Source: Anaerolineae bacterium (GTDB lineage Bacteria > Chloroflexota > Anaerolineae > B4-G1). From it: a DNA stretch of 25,784 bases. Made by a program: the position numbers and the translations under genes. The notes beneath the pieces are model-generated. The model searched no databases and was not told where the DNA came from. It was given only the letters and a program-made list of their open reading frames with translations. Positions within the stretch are counted from its first letter, which is position 1, and every line of letters begins with the position of its first letter. The stretch spans positions 1 to 25,784 of the forward strand of contig JAUWNP010000049.1 in NCBI GenBank assembly GCA_030612585.1, read 5' to 3'. Positions 6,578 to 13,598 of this stretch are shown here, piece after piece.

Positions 6578-7450
6578 ATGGTCACGAAAAGAGACTTCGA
6601 CAGCCCCGAGCGGCCCACCTGGTGTAAGGGATGTGGCAACTATGGCATTTTGAACGCGATCAAGATGGCCCTGGCCGAGCAAACAATTGCGCCTCACGAG
6701 TTGGTTATATTCACCGGGATCGGCTGCGGGAGCAAACTGCCTCACTATATGAAGGTCAACGGTTTTCACACCATTCACGGTCGGGCGTTGGCAGTCGCCA
6801 CCGGGGCCAGGTTGGCCAACCACGGCCTCAAGATCGTGACCGTCCACGGCGACGGCGACGGATATGGCATGGGGCTGGGCCACTGGCTGCACGCCGTGCG
6901 GCGCAACATCGATCTGGTGGACATCGTGCAGGACAACCGGGTCTACGGTCTGACGAAAGGCCAGTACTCCCCCACCAGCGAACCAGGTATGCGTACCCCC
7001 ACTTCGCCGGAGGGAGCCATTGACCGGCCGGTGCAGCCGCTGGCGCTGGCCATCGCCGCCGGAGCCACCTTTGTCGCCCGGGGCTATCCGGGCGAATTGT
7101 CTCACCTGGTCTGGCTCATCGGCGAGGCGTTACAGCATCCGGGTTATGCTTTAGTGGATGTGCTGCAGCCCTGCGTCACCTTCAACCGGGCCAGCGCCTA
7201 CGACTTTTACAACGAACGGGTTTACAAGTTGGAAGATGAAGAGGGGTACGACCCCCAGGATCGAACGGCGGCCTGGGTCAAGGCTCAGGAATGGGGAGAG
7301 CGCATACCCATCGGCATCGTCTATCGGGGCGAGCCAATTCCAACCTACGAGGAGCAAGTGCCGGCGCTGGAGGCTGGTCCGCTGGTGCAGCAGCCGCTGG
7401 AAAGATTACGGTTGGAGCAAATAGAGGCGCTGCGGGCGGAGATTGTTTAG
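6578..7450 (+). CDS. korB: 2-oxoacid:ferredoxin oxidoreductase, beta subunit
   Basis: 290 residues. This subunit binds thiamine diphosphate and one 4Fe-4S cluster. Cluster ligands fit Cys16 and Cys19 (WCKGCG), Cys50 (GIGCGSK) and Cys199 (QPCVTFN). The thiamine/magnesium site is GDGDGYGMGLGHW (91-103) with Asn120 and YGLTKGQYSPTS. NGFHTIHGRA is another family signature. The ATG at 6578 has CGGAGG seven bases upstream and matches the usual N-terminus; in-frame sequence further upstream lies in the repeat arm and the S23 gene and is not homologous. It acts with korA; electrons go to ferredoxin, which could supply the ferredoxin:thioredoxin reductase encoded at 8749 (inference). Confidence 0.93.
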   Translation: MVTKRDFDSPERPTWCKGCGNYGILNAIKMALAEQTIAPHELVIFTGIGCGSKLPHYMKVNGFHTIHGRALAVATGARLANHGLKIVTVHGDGDGYGMGLGHWLHAVRRNIDLVDIVQDNRVYGLTKGQYSPTSEPGMRTPTSPEGAIDRPVQPLALAIAAGATFVARGYPGELSHLVWLIGEALQHPGYALVDVLQPCVTFNRASAYDFYNERVYKLEDEEGYDPQDRTAAWVKAQEWGERIPIGIVYRGEPIPTYEEQVPALEAGPLVQQPLERLRLEQIEALRAEIV

Positions 7451-7534
7451 AGAGGCAGGGGGGGCAGGAGGGCAAGGGAGCAGAGGAAACGCATAGGAAA
7501 AGAGACTTTTGTCACAGACAAACGACTGCCTCGA

Positions 7535-7543
7535 TGATACAAT
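7535..7543 (+). promoter_or_regulatory. possible extended -10 promoter for the ferritin gene
   Basis: TGATACAAT fits an extended -10 element (TGnTATAAT with one mismatch), 35 bases before the ferritin ATG. There is no good -35 at the usual distance; TTGTCA at 7509-7514 is too far. Bases 7451-7500 between korB and this site are a G-rich imperfect repeat (GGCAGG/GGGCAAGG) in which I see nothing else. Confidence 0.3.
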
Positions 7544-7577
7544 TATGGCGATCATTTCAAGAAAGGGGGAAAGTGTC

Positions 7578-8072
7578 ATGTTAGGCAAGAAAGTACAAGG
7601 TGCGATCAACGAGCAGATCAAGAACGAACTCTATTCTGCCTACTTGTATCTCTCGATGGCAGCCTACAACGAAGCAGCTAACCTGCCCGGTGTGGCTCAT
7701 TGGATGCGCCTGCAAAGCCAGGAAGAGGTGGCACACGCCATGAGACTCTTCGATTTCGTCAATGAGCGCGGAGGGCGCGTGGTGCTGCACGCCATTGACC
7801 AGCCGCCGGTGGAGTTCGGGTCGCCGCTCGACGTCTTCGAGAAGACACTTGAACACGAACGCAAGGTGACGGCGATGATCCACAACCTCTACGAACTTGC
7901 GCTAGAGGAGAACGACTACCCGACCCAGGTGATGCTGCACTGGTTCATCGAGGAGCAGGTTGAGGAGGAGGACAACGCCTCTCAAATCGTGGAGACACTG
8001 AAAATGGCCGGGGACCATGGCAATGCCCTGATTATGTTGGACAGAGCACTCGGCCAGCGGAAGGCTGGGTAA
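7578..8072 (+). CDS. non-haem ferritin
   Basis: 164 residues of the bacterial FtnA-type ferritin, a 24-subunit iron storage cage that oxidises ferrous iron. The ferroxidase centre aligns position by position with E. coli FtnA: Glu17, Glu50, His53, Glu94 and Gln127, with the third-site glutamates Glu126, Glu129 and Glu130 (IEEQVEEE). Length is typical. The ATG at 7578 has AGGGGG 8 bases upstream and gives the canonical N-terminus ([24 protein letters not shown]). In-frame codons further upstream have no homology. It is followed 61 bases later by a rubredoxin-like protein that could supply electrons for iron release or superoxide reduction. Confidence 0.93.
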   Translation: MLGKKVQGAINEQIKNELYSAYLYLSMAAYNEAANLPGVAHWMRLQSQEEVAHAMRLFDFVNERGGRVVLHAIDQPPVEFGSPLDVFEKTLEHERKVTAMIHNLYELALEENDYPTQVMLHWFIEEQVEEEDNASQIVETLKMAGDHGNALIMLDRALGQRKAG

Positions 8073-8085
8073 GCGACACCGGTCT

Positions 8086-8115
8086 GTAATGTGCGCAGAG
8101 GTTCGTGCGCATTAC
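8086..8115 (+). other. small hairpin between ferritin and rubredoxin-like genes
   Basis: GTAATG (8086-8091) pairs with CATTAC (8110-8115), and CGCA (8094-8097) with TGCG (8106-8109), leaving a two-base bulge and an 8-base loop. There is no T-run. It lies just upstream of the AAGGAG site (8118-8123) of the next gene and may modulate processing or translation. Confidence 0.35.
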
Positions 8116-8133
8116 GGTAAGGAGTGATGTTCG

Positions 8134-8313
8134 ATGGAAGAGGTTAAGAATTGGTGGAAGTGCTCTAACTGTGGCTATACCCTTGAGGCTCCCACGCCAC
8201 CCGAGGTCTGTCCCAGTTGTAAGGAGAAGTGCATCTTCGTTGATGCCACCTGCTACATCCCTGAGTGTGGCGGGCCGGGCCACATTGACCCGCAGATTGG
8301 GCAGAAGCGGTAA
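8134..8313 (+). CDS. small rubredoxin-like protein
   Basis: 59 residues. The rubredoxin-type iron knuckles are Cys10-x-x-Cys13-Gly (WKCSNCGY) and Cys26-x-x-Cys29 (VCPSCK), with only 12 residues between the pairs, so the protein is a short rubredoxin-like fold and not a full rubredoxin. Three further cysteines (Cys33, Cys40, Cys45 in [14 protein letters not shown]) could bind a second metal or form a disulfide. The likely job is one-electron transfer to neighbouring diiron or superoxide reductase proteins. The start ATG has AAGGAG at 8118-8123, 10 bases upstream. Similar small proteins often accompany ferritin-like genes. The function is inferred. Confidence 0.8.
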   Translation: MEEVKNWWKCSNCGYTLEAPTPPEVCPSCKEKCIFVDATCYIPECGGPGHIDPQIGQKR

Positions 8314-8318
8314 CGAGC

Positions 8319-8338
8319 CACACAACCTGGTGTGTTTT
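8319..8338 (+). terminator. weak terminator-like hairpin
   Basis: CACAC (8319-8323) pairs with GTGTG (8330-8334) around AACCTG, followed by TTTT. It begins six bases after the rubredoxin-like stop codon. The stem is short, so termination would be partial at best. The rest of 8339-8461 shows no clear element apart from the glutaredoxin ribosome binding site. Confidence 0.25.
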
Positions 8339-8461
8339 CGAAAATCTGGGGCAATGTAGCCGAGGCTTGGGCACGAACTCAACCGAGCGGTTTTCATACC
8401 TCGCGGGTCAGCGTGCTATGGAAAACGCAGCTATGCCCTGTATACCTCACGAGGAGGATTT

Positions 8462-8752
8462 ATGCCAGAGGCAAAAGGTAGTATCCCTGGTCCCCATAAT
8501 GAGCACCACGCCATCTTCTATGGCTTGTCCACCTGTGTTTGGTGCAGGCGGACGCGCCAGTTCCTGGAAGACCAGGGTGTGAAGTTCGACTACGTCTACG
8601 TGGACCTGCTTAAGGGCCAGGAGCGGAAGGAGGCGATGGAGCAGGTTCGCCGCTGGAACTCCGCCGTCTCATTCCCCACCATCGTGGTGGACGACGGCCA
8701 GTGTGTCATAGGGTATAAGCCGGATAAACTAAAGGAGGCGCTGGATCTATGA
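8462..8752 (+). CDS. glutaredoxin-like protein
   Basis: 96-residue thioredoxin-fold protein of the glutaredoxin/NrdH type. The active site is Cys25-Val-Trp-Cys28 (STCVWCRR), followed by the cis-proline loop SFPTIVV (Pro72) and a C-terminal GYKPDKL helix. The first 14 residues form a short extra tail. It would reduce disulfides in partner proteins such as the peroxiredoxin or arsenate reductase encoded downstream. The ATG has GAGGAGG at 8451-8457. The stop codon overlaps the ATG of the ferredoxin:thioredoxin reductase gene (ATGA), so the two are translationally coupled; a direct electron path from ferredoxin through the reductase to this glutaredoxin is a good guess but is not shown by sequence. 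Confidence 0.9.
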   Translation: MPEAKGSIPGPHNEHHAIFYGLSTCVWCRRTRQFLEDQGVKFDYVYVDLLKGQERKEAMEQVRRWNSAVSFPTIVVDDGQCVIGYKPDKLKEALDL

Positions 8753-9264
8753 GCGAGGAGATATCCATCTCCCCTGGGAAAGTGGACACTCTCTGCGAGC
8801 GGCTGGACCAGGAGGCGGAAGCATCTGGCTACAATCTCAACCCTGACCAGGAATTCACTCGAGAGCTGGTGGAAGGGCTGCTGATCAACGAACAGCGGTA
8901 TGGCTACCGTGCCTGCCCCTGTCGGCTGGCAGACGGAGACAAGCAGAAGGACCTGGACATCATCTGCCCCTGCGACTACCGCGATGCGGACCTGGTCGAT
9001 TGGGGAGCCTGCTACTGCGCTCTCTACGTCTCCGACGAGATCCTGCGGGGCGAACAGGAGGTTCAATCCATCCCAGAGCGCCGCCCGCCCGAGGGACAGC
9101 GCCTCCAGGGCCGGCCGGCGCGTGCGCCGGATCGGCCTGGCGGGGAGCCGCCCCTCCCTGTCTGGCGCTGCCGGGTCTGCGGTTACCTCTGTGCCCGTGA
9201 GAAGCCTCCTGGCGTCTGTCCCATCTGTAAGGCCAAGAGGGAGCGGTTCGAGCGTTTCTGGTAA
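8749..9264 (+). CDS. ferredoxin:thioredoxin reductase catalytic chain fused to a rubredoxin-like domain
   Basis: 171 residues. Residues 1-105 are the catalytic (beta) chain of ferredoxin:thioredoxin reductase, which uses a 4Fe-4S cluster next to a disulfide to reduce thioredoxins with electrons from ferredoxin. The three cysteine pairs are Cys56/Cys58 (CPCR), Cys73/Cys75 (CPCDYRD) and Cys88/Cys90 (CYC instead of the usual CHC). Residues 106-136 are a proline/arginine-rich linker. Residues 138-171 are a rubredoxin-like knuckle pair (CRVCGY, CPICK; Cys141, 144, 157, 160). No variable (alpha) chain is seen, as in other non-photosynthetic bacteria. The gene overlaps the glutaredoxin gene by four bases. 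The fused rubredoxin could relay electrons; that role is inferred. Confidence 0.92.
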   Translation: MSEEISISPGKVDTLCERLDQEAEASGYNLNPDQEFTRELVEGLLINEQRYGYRACPCRLADGDKQKDLDIICPCDYRDADLVDWGACYCALYVSDEILRGEQEVQSIPERRPPEGQRLQGRPARAPDRPGGEPPLPVWRCRVCGYLCAREKPPGVCPICKAKRERFERFW

Positions 9265-9293
9265 GCGCCGCGCCATTGGTCAGAGGTGATAAG

Positions 9294-10277
9294 GTGAGTC
9301 GAATTGACCAAGAGAAGAAAGTGCTATTCATTTGTTCTCACAATTCCGCTCGTTCGCAGATGGCGGAGGGATTGCTACAGAGACTATATGGCGACCTCTA
9401 TGAAGCGCACAGCGCTGGTCTAGAACCCTCAAGTGTGAATCCCTATGCCATTGAGGTAATGGGAGAAATCGGTATTGATATCTCAACACGTTGTTCAAAG
9501 AGTGTTGACGAATTCCTTGGGATTCGATTTGACTATGTGGCCACGGTTTGTGATCAGGCAAGGGAGGCGTGTCCCTTCTTTCATGGAGGGGAGAAACATC
9601 TTCATAAGGGTTTTGAGGACCCCGCTGAGTTCAGCGGGACGGAAGGTCAAACGCTGACCGCCTTTAGGCGGGTAAGAGATGAAATCAAAAGTTGGATTGA
9701 GGAAACTTTTGGAGGAGAAAGAGCACAAATGGACTGGAACACCCCACAAGGTATTCTACGACGAGGCATGAGCCTGGAACGGGATGGCTACAACTTCTAT
9801 ATTCAAGCCGCTAAGCGAGCCTCGGGCGAGCGAGGCAGGGCCATGTTCCTCGACCTGGCTGCCCAGGAGGAACAACACCTGCGGCTTCTGCTGGCCGAGT
9901 ACCTGGCGCTGGAGGAGGGGCGAGGCTGGCTGCCCCACGAAGAGGCGATGCAGGCGGACTTCCCCTTGGATCCCGCCAACCCGGACCTGCCGGGGGAGGA
10001 GCCGCCGGAGCCTATGCCTGTCTTCGCCCCCGGCCGGGAGATTTCCCTGGAGGGGGACATCGCCGCGCTGGAGTTTGGGCTGGAGACGGAGCGTATCTCC
10101 CGAGAACTCTATGCTCAGGGTGCGCAAGAGACAGGCGACGTCTATGCCCGCCAGGCCTACCAGTTCCTGACCGGCCAGGAAGAGGAGCACTACCGCCTCC
10201 TGCAGAACACCCACGAGTATCTCACGCAGAGCCAGACCTGGTGGGACAGCGAGGAACTGCCGTTCTTCACCGGGTGA
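9294..10277 (+). CDS. arsenate reductase (LMW-phosphatase type) fused to a rubrerythrin-like diiron domain
   Basis: 327 residues in two domains. Residues 4-142 are a thioredoxin-coupled ArsC of the low-molecular-weight phosphatase fold: the CSHNSARS loop (Cys14-x5-Arg20), Cys86 and Cys93 in VCDQAREACP matching the redox-relay cysteines, and the aspartate in FEDPAEF. Residues 146-327 are a ferritin-like domain of the rubrerythrin group with candidate ligands Glu162, Glu192 with His195 (AQEEQHLRLL), Glu260, and Glu297/Glu298 with His299 (GQEEEHYRLL). The GTG at 9294 is chosen for its AGAGGTGAT site; TTG at 9276 is an alternative. An ATG at 9729 near the domain border has GGAGGAG 11 bases upstream, so separate translation of the second domain is possible. 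The joint function is unknown. Confidence 0.88.
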   Translation: MSRIDQEKKVLFICSHNSARSQMAEGLLQRLYGDLYEAHSAGLEPSSVNPYAIEVMGEIGIDISTRCSKSVDEFLGIRFDYVATVCDQAREACPFFHGGEKHLHKGFEDPAEFSGTEGQTLTAFRRVRDEIKSWIEETFGGERAQMDWNTPQGILRRGMSLERDGYNFYIQAAKRASGERGRAMFLDLAAQEEQHLRLLLAEYLALEEGRGWLPHEEAMQADFPLDPANPDLPGEEPPEPMPVFAPGREISLEGDIAALEFGLETERISRELYAQGAQETGDVYARQAYQFLTGQEEEHYRLLQNTHEYLTQSQTWWDSEELPFFTG

Positions 10278-10295
10278 GGAGTCAGGAGGAACGAC

Positions 10296-11024
10296 GTGAC
10301 GGCACCTGGTGGGGATACCTTTCAAAGCGAAACCAGGTATCAACGCGGCCATTTGCCGGGCGGTGGGTTGGACTGGGCCAACAAACCCGCGACCTACAAA
10401 CACTACCCCTCGGTGCCCAAGATTCCGCTGAGTACTCCACAGACCACAGGCGGCGTGTCCTTATGGGACGTAATCAGAAGGCGTCGCAGTGTGCGCCGCT
10501 ACCAGGACTCCCCGCTGCAAGAGGCGGAGTTATCGCAACTGCTCTGGGCGGCTCAAGGGATCACCCTGGTCAGCCGGGGCTTTGGATACCGAACCGCCCC
10601 CTCTGCCGGTGCCTTGTATCCGGTGGAGACTTACCTGGTGATTCACGCCGTCGAGGGGATCGAGCCCGGCGTCTATCACTACGGTGTCGCAGGGCACGAA
10701 CTCGACCAACTGAAAACGGGCGATTTTCGAAAGGATGTCGCCCGGGCGGCCCTCGATCAGGAGATCGCCTATTGGGCCAACGTCGTTTTCATCTGGACGG
10801 CGGTCTTTGAGCGCTCGAAGTGGAAGTACAAGCAACGGGCCTACCGCTACGTCTACCTGGACGCCGGGCACATCGCCCAGAACGTTGCCCTGGGGGCGGT
10901 GGCCCTGGGCCTGTCCAGTTGTCAGATTGCGGCGCTGTACGACGACGAGGTGAACGCGTTGCTGGGCGTGGATGGCGTAGACGAAAGTGCGGTCTATATG
11001 ACGGTCGTCGGGAAGCCAAAGTGA
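10296..11024 (+). CDS. SagB/ThcOx-type nitroreductase family oxidoreductase
   Basis: 242 residues of the FMN-dependent nitroreductase superfamily, SagB-like branch. Markers are RRRRSVRRYQDSPL (FMN phosphate contacts, about 61-74), the APSAGALYPVETYLV segment (about 102-116) and YLDAGHIAQNVALGAVALGL near the C-terminal third. In peptide maturation clusters SagB oxidises azolines to azoles, but no cyclodehydratase (YcaO) or precursor peptide is visible here, so this is more likely a stand-alone oxidoreductase of unknown substrate. The GTG start follows AGGAGG and lies 18 bases after the ArsC-rubrerythrin stop, indicating cotranscription. The 88 bases after it (11025-11112) hold an imperfect GAGTAGA-rich repeat and the next ribosome binding site. 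Confidence 0.85.
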   Translation: MTAPGGDTFQSETRYQRGHLPGGGLDWANKPATYKHYPSVPKIPLSTPQTTGGVSLWDVIRRRRSVRRYQDSPLQEAELSQLLWAAQGITLVSRGFGYRTAPSAGALYPVETYLVIHAVEGIEPGVYHYGVAGHELDQLKTGDFRKDVARAALDQEIAYWANVVFIWTAVFERSKWKYKQRAYRYVYLDAGHIAQNVALGAVALGLSSCQIAALYDDEVNALLGVDGVDESAVYMTVVGKPK

Positions 11025-11112
11025 GTGGATGAGTAGAAGAGTAGATGATGGGATGTTGTTGGGGGATTGAGGTGCAGTCGCGTCTGACAGAAGACCTGTA
11101 AGGGAGCAATGC

Positions 11113-11712
11113 GTGAGCAAGTTAAAGGATATGCACGCCCCCATCTTCTGGGCTGAGGGACACCCCGGACCACTGTCGGTGGAGGGGTGGCAGGTCGAGT
11201 TGGGCGGGTTGGTCGAGAAGCTGGTCACGCTGACCTACGAGGAGATCATTGCGCTGCCCAAGTCTATCATTGACGCCCGGTTGACCTCCGTGTCGGGATG
11301 GAGCGTGCGGGGCAAATGGGGCGGCGTACGGGTCAGTGACCTTCTGGCCGTCGCCGGAATCAGGCCGGGGGCCACGCACGTCCAGTTTGTCTCCTACCGC
11401 GATCTCTATACGACGTGCATCCCGCTGGACGTGGCATTGAAGGAGCGCACCCTGTTGGCTTACGACTTTGACGGCGAGCCGCTGGATGCCGACTACGGCG
11501 GCCCGGTGCGCGTGTTCTGCCCCTACCTGTGGGGATACAAGTCGGCCAAGAGCGTGATCGCCGTCACGCTGGAGGATCACTCGACTCCCGGCTATTGGGA
11601 GGTGCGCGGCTATCCCGACGAGGCGCAGATCACGGCCGGGCGCGTGCACGACGTCAACACTCACACGTGGCGGCACATACCCGGCGGCGAAGTCATCGAG
11701 TTCCTGGATTGA
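11113..11712 (+). CDS. sulfite oxidase-fold molybdopterin-binding domain protein, molybdenum cysteine absent
   Basis: 199 residues of the oxidoreductase molybdopterin-binding (SUOX/YedY fold) family. Recognisable parts are DARLTSVSGWSVRGKWGGVRVSDLL (split here as residues 55-63 and 64-78), YDFDGEPLDADYGGPVRV and the GYKSAKSV segment (141-148). In characterised relatives the first of these contains a CVxGW-like motif whose cysteine binds molybdenum; here that position is Ser59 (codon TCC). Other cysteines (Cys102, Cys136) are not at the ligand site. There is no twin-arginine signal, so the protein stays in the cytoplasm as written. It may bind the cofactor without normal redox chemistry, or may not bind it. 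The GTG start has AGGGAG at 11101-11106. Confidence 0.82.
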   Translation: MSKLKDMHAPIFWAEGHPGPLSVEGWQVELGGLVEKLVTLTYEEIIALPKSIIDARLTSVSGWSVRGKWGGVRVSDLLAVAGIRPGATHVQFVSYRDLYTTCIPLDVALKERTLLAYDFDGEPLDADYGGPVRVFCPYLWGYKSAKSVIAVTLEDHSTPGYWEVRGYPDEAQITAGRVHDVNTHTWRHIPGGEVIEFLD

Positions 11713-11767
11713 CGACATCCATCACCGTTTGGGACAGGGAATCAGCAAAGAAACTGGAGAGGGAGCG

Positions 11768-12667
11768 GTGAGCAAGAGACGATTTCTTGTCGCTATGGTG
11801 CTCACTTTGTCGGCTACAGGTTGCGGTCAATCAGTCACATCCCCCACTCCCGCGCCGACAGACACTCCAATTGCTGTTCCCACTGACCCATTTACGCCAG
11901 GCCCTATGCCCTCCGCCCCCAGCGCCGGCGAGACCTGGACTCGCCCTGCCGACGGCATGGTGATGGTTTACGTGCCGGCCGGTGAGTTCCTGATGGGAGC
12001 GACCGATGCGGACAGCGAAGCGAGCGAGGATGAAAAACCCCAGCACAGGGTCTACCTGGACGGGTTTTGGATAGACAGGACTGAGGTGACCAATGCCCAA
12101 TATCACAAGTGCGTGGATGCGAGAGCATGCAGGGAGCCGTGGTGCTGGGACGAGAGTAACTTTGGCTATCACGACCGCTTCAATGCCCTCGACCAACCGG
12201 TGGTGTGCGTGCTGTGGAACAATGCGCACGACTACGCCGCCTGGGTTGGAGGACGGCTGCCGACGGAGGCGGAGTGGGAGAAGGCGGCGCGGGGCACCGA
12301 TGGGCGCAAGTACCCGTGGGGAAACGAAGCGCCGGATTGCAGCAAGGCCAACTACAAGGATTGTGTGGGGGGTACAACCGTCGTAGGTTCTTGTCCAGAG
12401 GGGGCCAGCCCATACGGAGCACTCGATATGGCGGGCAATGCGTGGGAGTGGACAACTGACAAGTATGGCGAGGACTACTACACTAACTCGCCAAGCCACA
12501 ATCCCCAGGGACCGGCTTCAGGAGGGTTCCGGGTGATGCGCGGAGGGGCGTTCCTCGGTGATCCGAGGAACATCCGTTGCACCGCCCGCTACAGGGGCAG
12601 CCCGAAATACCGTCCCTGGTGGTATGGGTTTCGGGTAGTGGTGCCCTATACTGCCCCGGGACCCTGA
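11768..12667 (+). CDS. lipoprotein with formylglycine-generating-enzyme (SUMF1) fold
   Basis: 299 residues. A signal peptide (KRRFLVAMVLTLSATGC) ends in a lipobox with Cys19, followed by a Thr/Pro-rich linker (to about 65), so the protein is likely anchored outside the cytoplasmic membrane. The rest is the FGE-sulfatase/SUMF1 domain: FLMGATDADSE, DGFWIDRTEVTNAQYHKCV, GGRLPTEAEWEKAARG, YPWGNE, DMAGNAWEWT, VMRGGAF and YGFRVVVPY. Compared with true formylglycine-generating enzyme, only one of the two catalytic cysteines is matched (RCTAR); the other position is proline. It is therefore probably a binding or structural member, not a sulfatase activator. The GTG at 11768 is chosen for its GGAGAGGGAG site and the signal peptide. 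No sulfatase gene is nearby. Confidence 0.86.
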   Translation: MSKRRFLVAMVLTLSATGCGQSVTSPTPAPTDTPIAVPTDPFTPGPMPSAPSAGETWTRPADGMVMVYVPAGEFLMGATDADSEASEDEKPQHRVYLDGFWIDRTEVTNAQYHKCVDARACREPWCWDESNFGYHDRFNALDQPVVCVLWNNAHDYAAWVGGRLPTEAEWEKAARGTDGRKYPWGNEAPDCSKANYKDCVGGTTVVGSCPEGASPYGALDMAGNAWEWTTDKYGEDYYTNSPSHNPQGPASGGFRVMRGGAFLGDPRNIRCTARYRGSPKYRPWWYGFRVVVPYTAPGP

Positions 12668-12669
12668 CC

Positions 12670-12715
12670 CCCACTACTCAGCCGCTTGGCCTGGAGCCAA
12701 GTCGGCGGGAGTGGG
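12670..12715 (+). terminator. intergenic hairpin before the peroxiredoxin gene
   Basis: CCCACT (12670-12675) pairs with AGTGGG (12710-12715); inside, GCCG (12681-12684) pairs with CGGC (12703-12706) and TTGGC (12686-12690) with GCCAA (12696-12700). It starts three bases after the lipoprotein stop codon. No T-run follows, so it may be a processing or attenuation hairpin and not a true terminator. Confidence 0.4.
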
Positions 12716-12739
12716 TGAGCAGCTACAACGGAGGAAAAA

Positions 12740-13198
12740 ATGGTAAAGACAGGTGCAATGGCCCCAGCGTTCACGCTGACGTCCGACGACGGCACGCAAG
12801 TGAGTTTGTCCAACTTTCGCGGCAAGAAGGTGGCACTCTATTTCTACCCCAAAGCCGACACTCCCGGCTGCACCCGGCAGGCGTGTGCGATCCGTGATGT
12901 CTATCCTGACATCGAGGGGGAGGACGTCGTCGTGATCGGCATCAGCCCCGACCAGCCTGACAAACTGGTCAAGTTCCGCGAGAAGTATGGCTTGCCGTTC
13001 ATCCTGCTCTCGGACCCGGACCACGAGGTGGCCGAGGCCTACGGGGCCTGGGGCGAGAAGAAGATGTTTGGCAAGACCTACGAGGGCATCATCCGCAGCC
13101 ATTTTGCCATTGACGAGGAGGGCCGGCTGATGGAGTTCAAACTCAAGGTTAAGCCGGAGAAGACGGCTGATCTGGTGTTCCGGTTGACTCGGTTGTGA
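12740..13198 (+). CDS. peroxiredoxin, Bcp/PrxQ type
   Basis: 152 residues. Thiol peroxidase that reduces hydrogen peroxide and organic peroxides with electrons from thioredoxin or glutaredoxin. The peroxidatic Cys44 lies in PKADTPGCTRQACAIRD and the resolving Cys49 follows five residues later, the pattern of the atypical two-cysteine Bcp/PrxQ group. Arg119 in GIIRSHFAID is the usual catalytic arginine. Length is typical. The ATG has GGAGG at 12730-12734. In this window it would remove the peroxide made by superoxide reductase, using the reductase/glutaredoxin path encoded at 8462-9264 (inference). Confidence 0.94.
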   Translation: MVKTGAMAPAFTLTSDDGTQVSLSNFRGKKVALYFYPKADTPGCTRQACAIRDVYPDIEGEDVVVIGISPDQPDKLVKFREKYGLPFILLSDPDHEVAEAYGAWGEKKMFGKTYEGIIRSHFAIDEEGRLMEFKLKVKPEKTADLVFRLTRL

Positions 13199-13233
13199 GC
13201 GCTTGATGCTCAATTAGCGCTCCTTGTGACGGG

Positions 13234-13261
13234 ATACGGAATACGCAACACGCAACACGAA
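13234..13261 (+). repeat. heptamer repeat, four units
   Basis: Four 7-base units in tandem: ATACGGA, ATACGCA, ACACGCA, ACACGAA. It is intergenic, between the peroxiredoxin gene and a degraded gene, and has the same 7-bp period as the other repeats in this window. Confidence 0.8.
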
Positions 13262-13284
13262 AAACAGCCGCTTCACAGTGCTTG

Positions 13285-13545
13285 TCACGGTCGGTAGATG
13301 CGTGTCTCCGGCTTGAAAGCGGCCCACGAGAACCAAAAGTGGTTGATGCTGACGGCGGTGTCGTTAACCACCACGCGCACTTCTTGCAGAACGTCGTAGG
13401 GGTAGGCCACAGCCTCGCCGTTCAGGGCTTGTCCTGAGCTCGCCGAAGGGTCAACCGTCACCACGCGGGCCATGGGGGGGGGAGCACATCTGGCGTATTG
13501 GAGCCATCGTACAGGAAGGGCGGCCGGTACACGTCATCCTCAACC
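13285..13545 (-). pseudogene. degraded DUF3179 gene remnant
   Basis: On the minus strand, 13473-13285 reads MARVVTVDP, then repeat-coded residues, then LNGEAVAYPYDVLQEVRVVVNDT and finally VSINHFWFSWAAFKPETRIY before the stop. These are pieces of a DUF3179 protein (function unknown), normally more than 300 residues; the segment between VNDT and VSINHF is missing, so there is a large internal deletion. Upstream on the same strand, 13545-13483 reads PPFLYDGSNTPDVLPP in another frame: a run of nine C (13474-13482 complement) breaks the frame. A palindromic repeat (13425-13450) is also inserted. It cannot encode a working protein. The assignment rests on recognised motifs only. Confidence 0.55.
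13425..13450. repeat. dispersed CTCAGGACA-type repeat, copy in the DUF3179 remnant
   Basis: On the minus strand this reads CCTTCGGCGAGCTCAGGACA followed by AGCCC. It shares its ends and the core GCTCAGGACA with the copy inside zwf at 23699-23722, differing in the spacer. Within the remnant it encodes PSASSGQA. It looks like a small mobile palindromic repeat that enters reading frames. Confidence 0.6.
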
Positions 13546-13598
13546 CCAAGGTCGCTCTTCTGGGGGCGGCGTGCCACGGTTTGGAGAATTCCCCATGA
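13524..13598 (+). pseudogene. probable glucokinase 3' remnant
   Basis: A short + strand frame reads PVHVILNPKVALLGAACHGL and ends at a TGA that overlaps the nnrE start codon (ATGA). PVxVILNPKxALLGAA is the usual C-terminus of ROK/Glk-type glucokinases. The upstream part of the kinase is absent, apparently replaced by the inverted DUF3179 remnant. The overlap with nnrE supports this having been a real upstream gene. The stretch is short, so the assignment is tentative. Confidence 0.4.

Noticed and set aside
8367..8582. 71-codon frame upstream of and overlapping the glutaredoxin gene
   Set aside because: It overlaps glutaredoxin in another frame, has no ribosome binding site and no family resemblance.
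10296..11024. SagB-like protein as part of an azol(in)e peptide cluster
   Set aside because: No YcaO protein, precursor peptide or exporter is found in the window.
11768..12667. Call as a true formylglycine-generating enzyme
   Set aside because: Only one of the two catalytic cysteines is matched, and no sulfatase gene is near.
13472..13594. Upstream in-frame extension of nnrE
   Set aside because: The extension lies in the gene-remnant region, and family homology begins just after the ATG at 13595.
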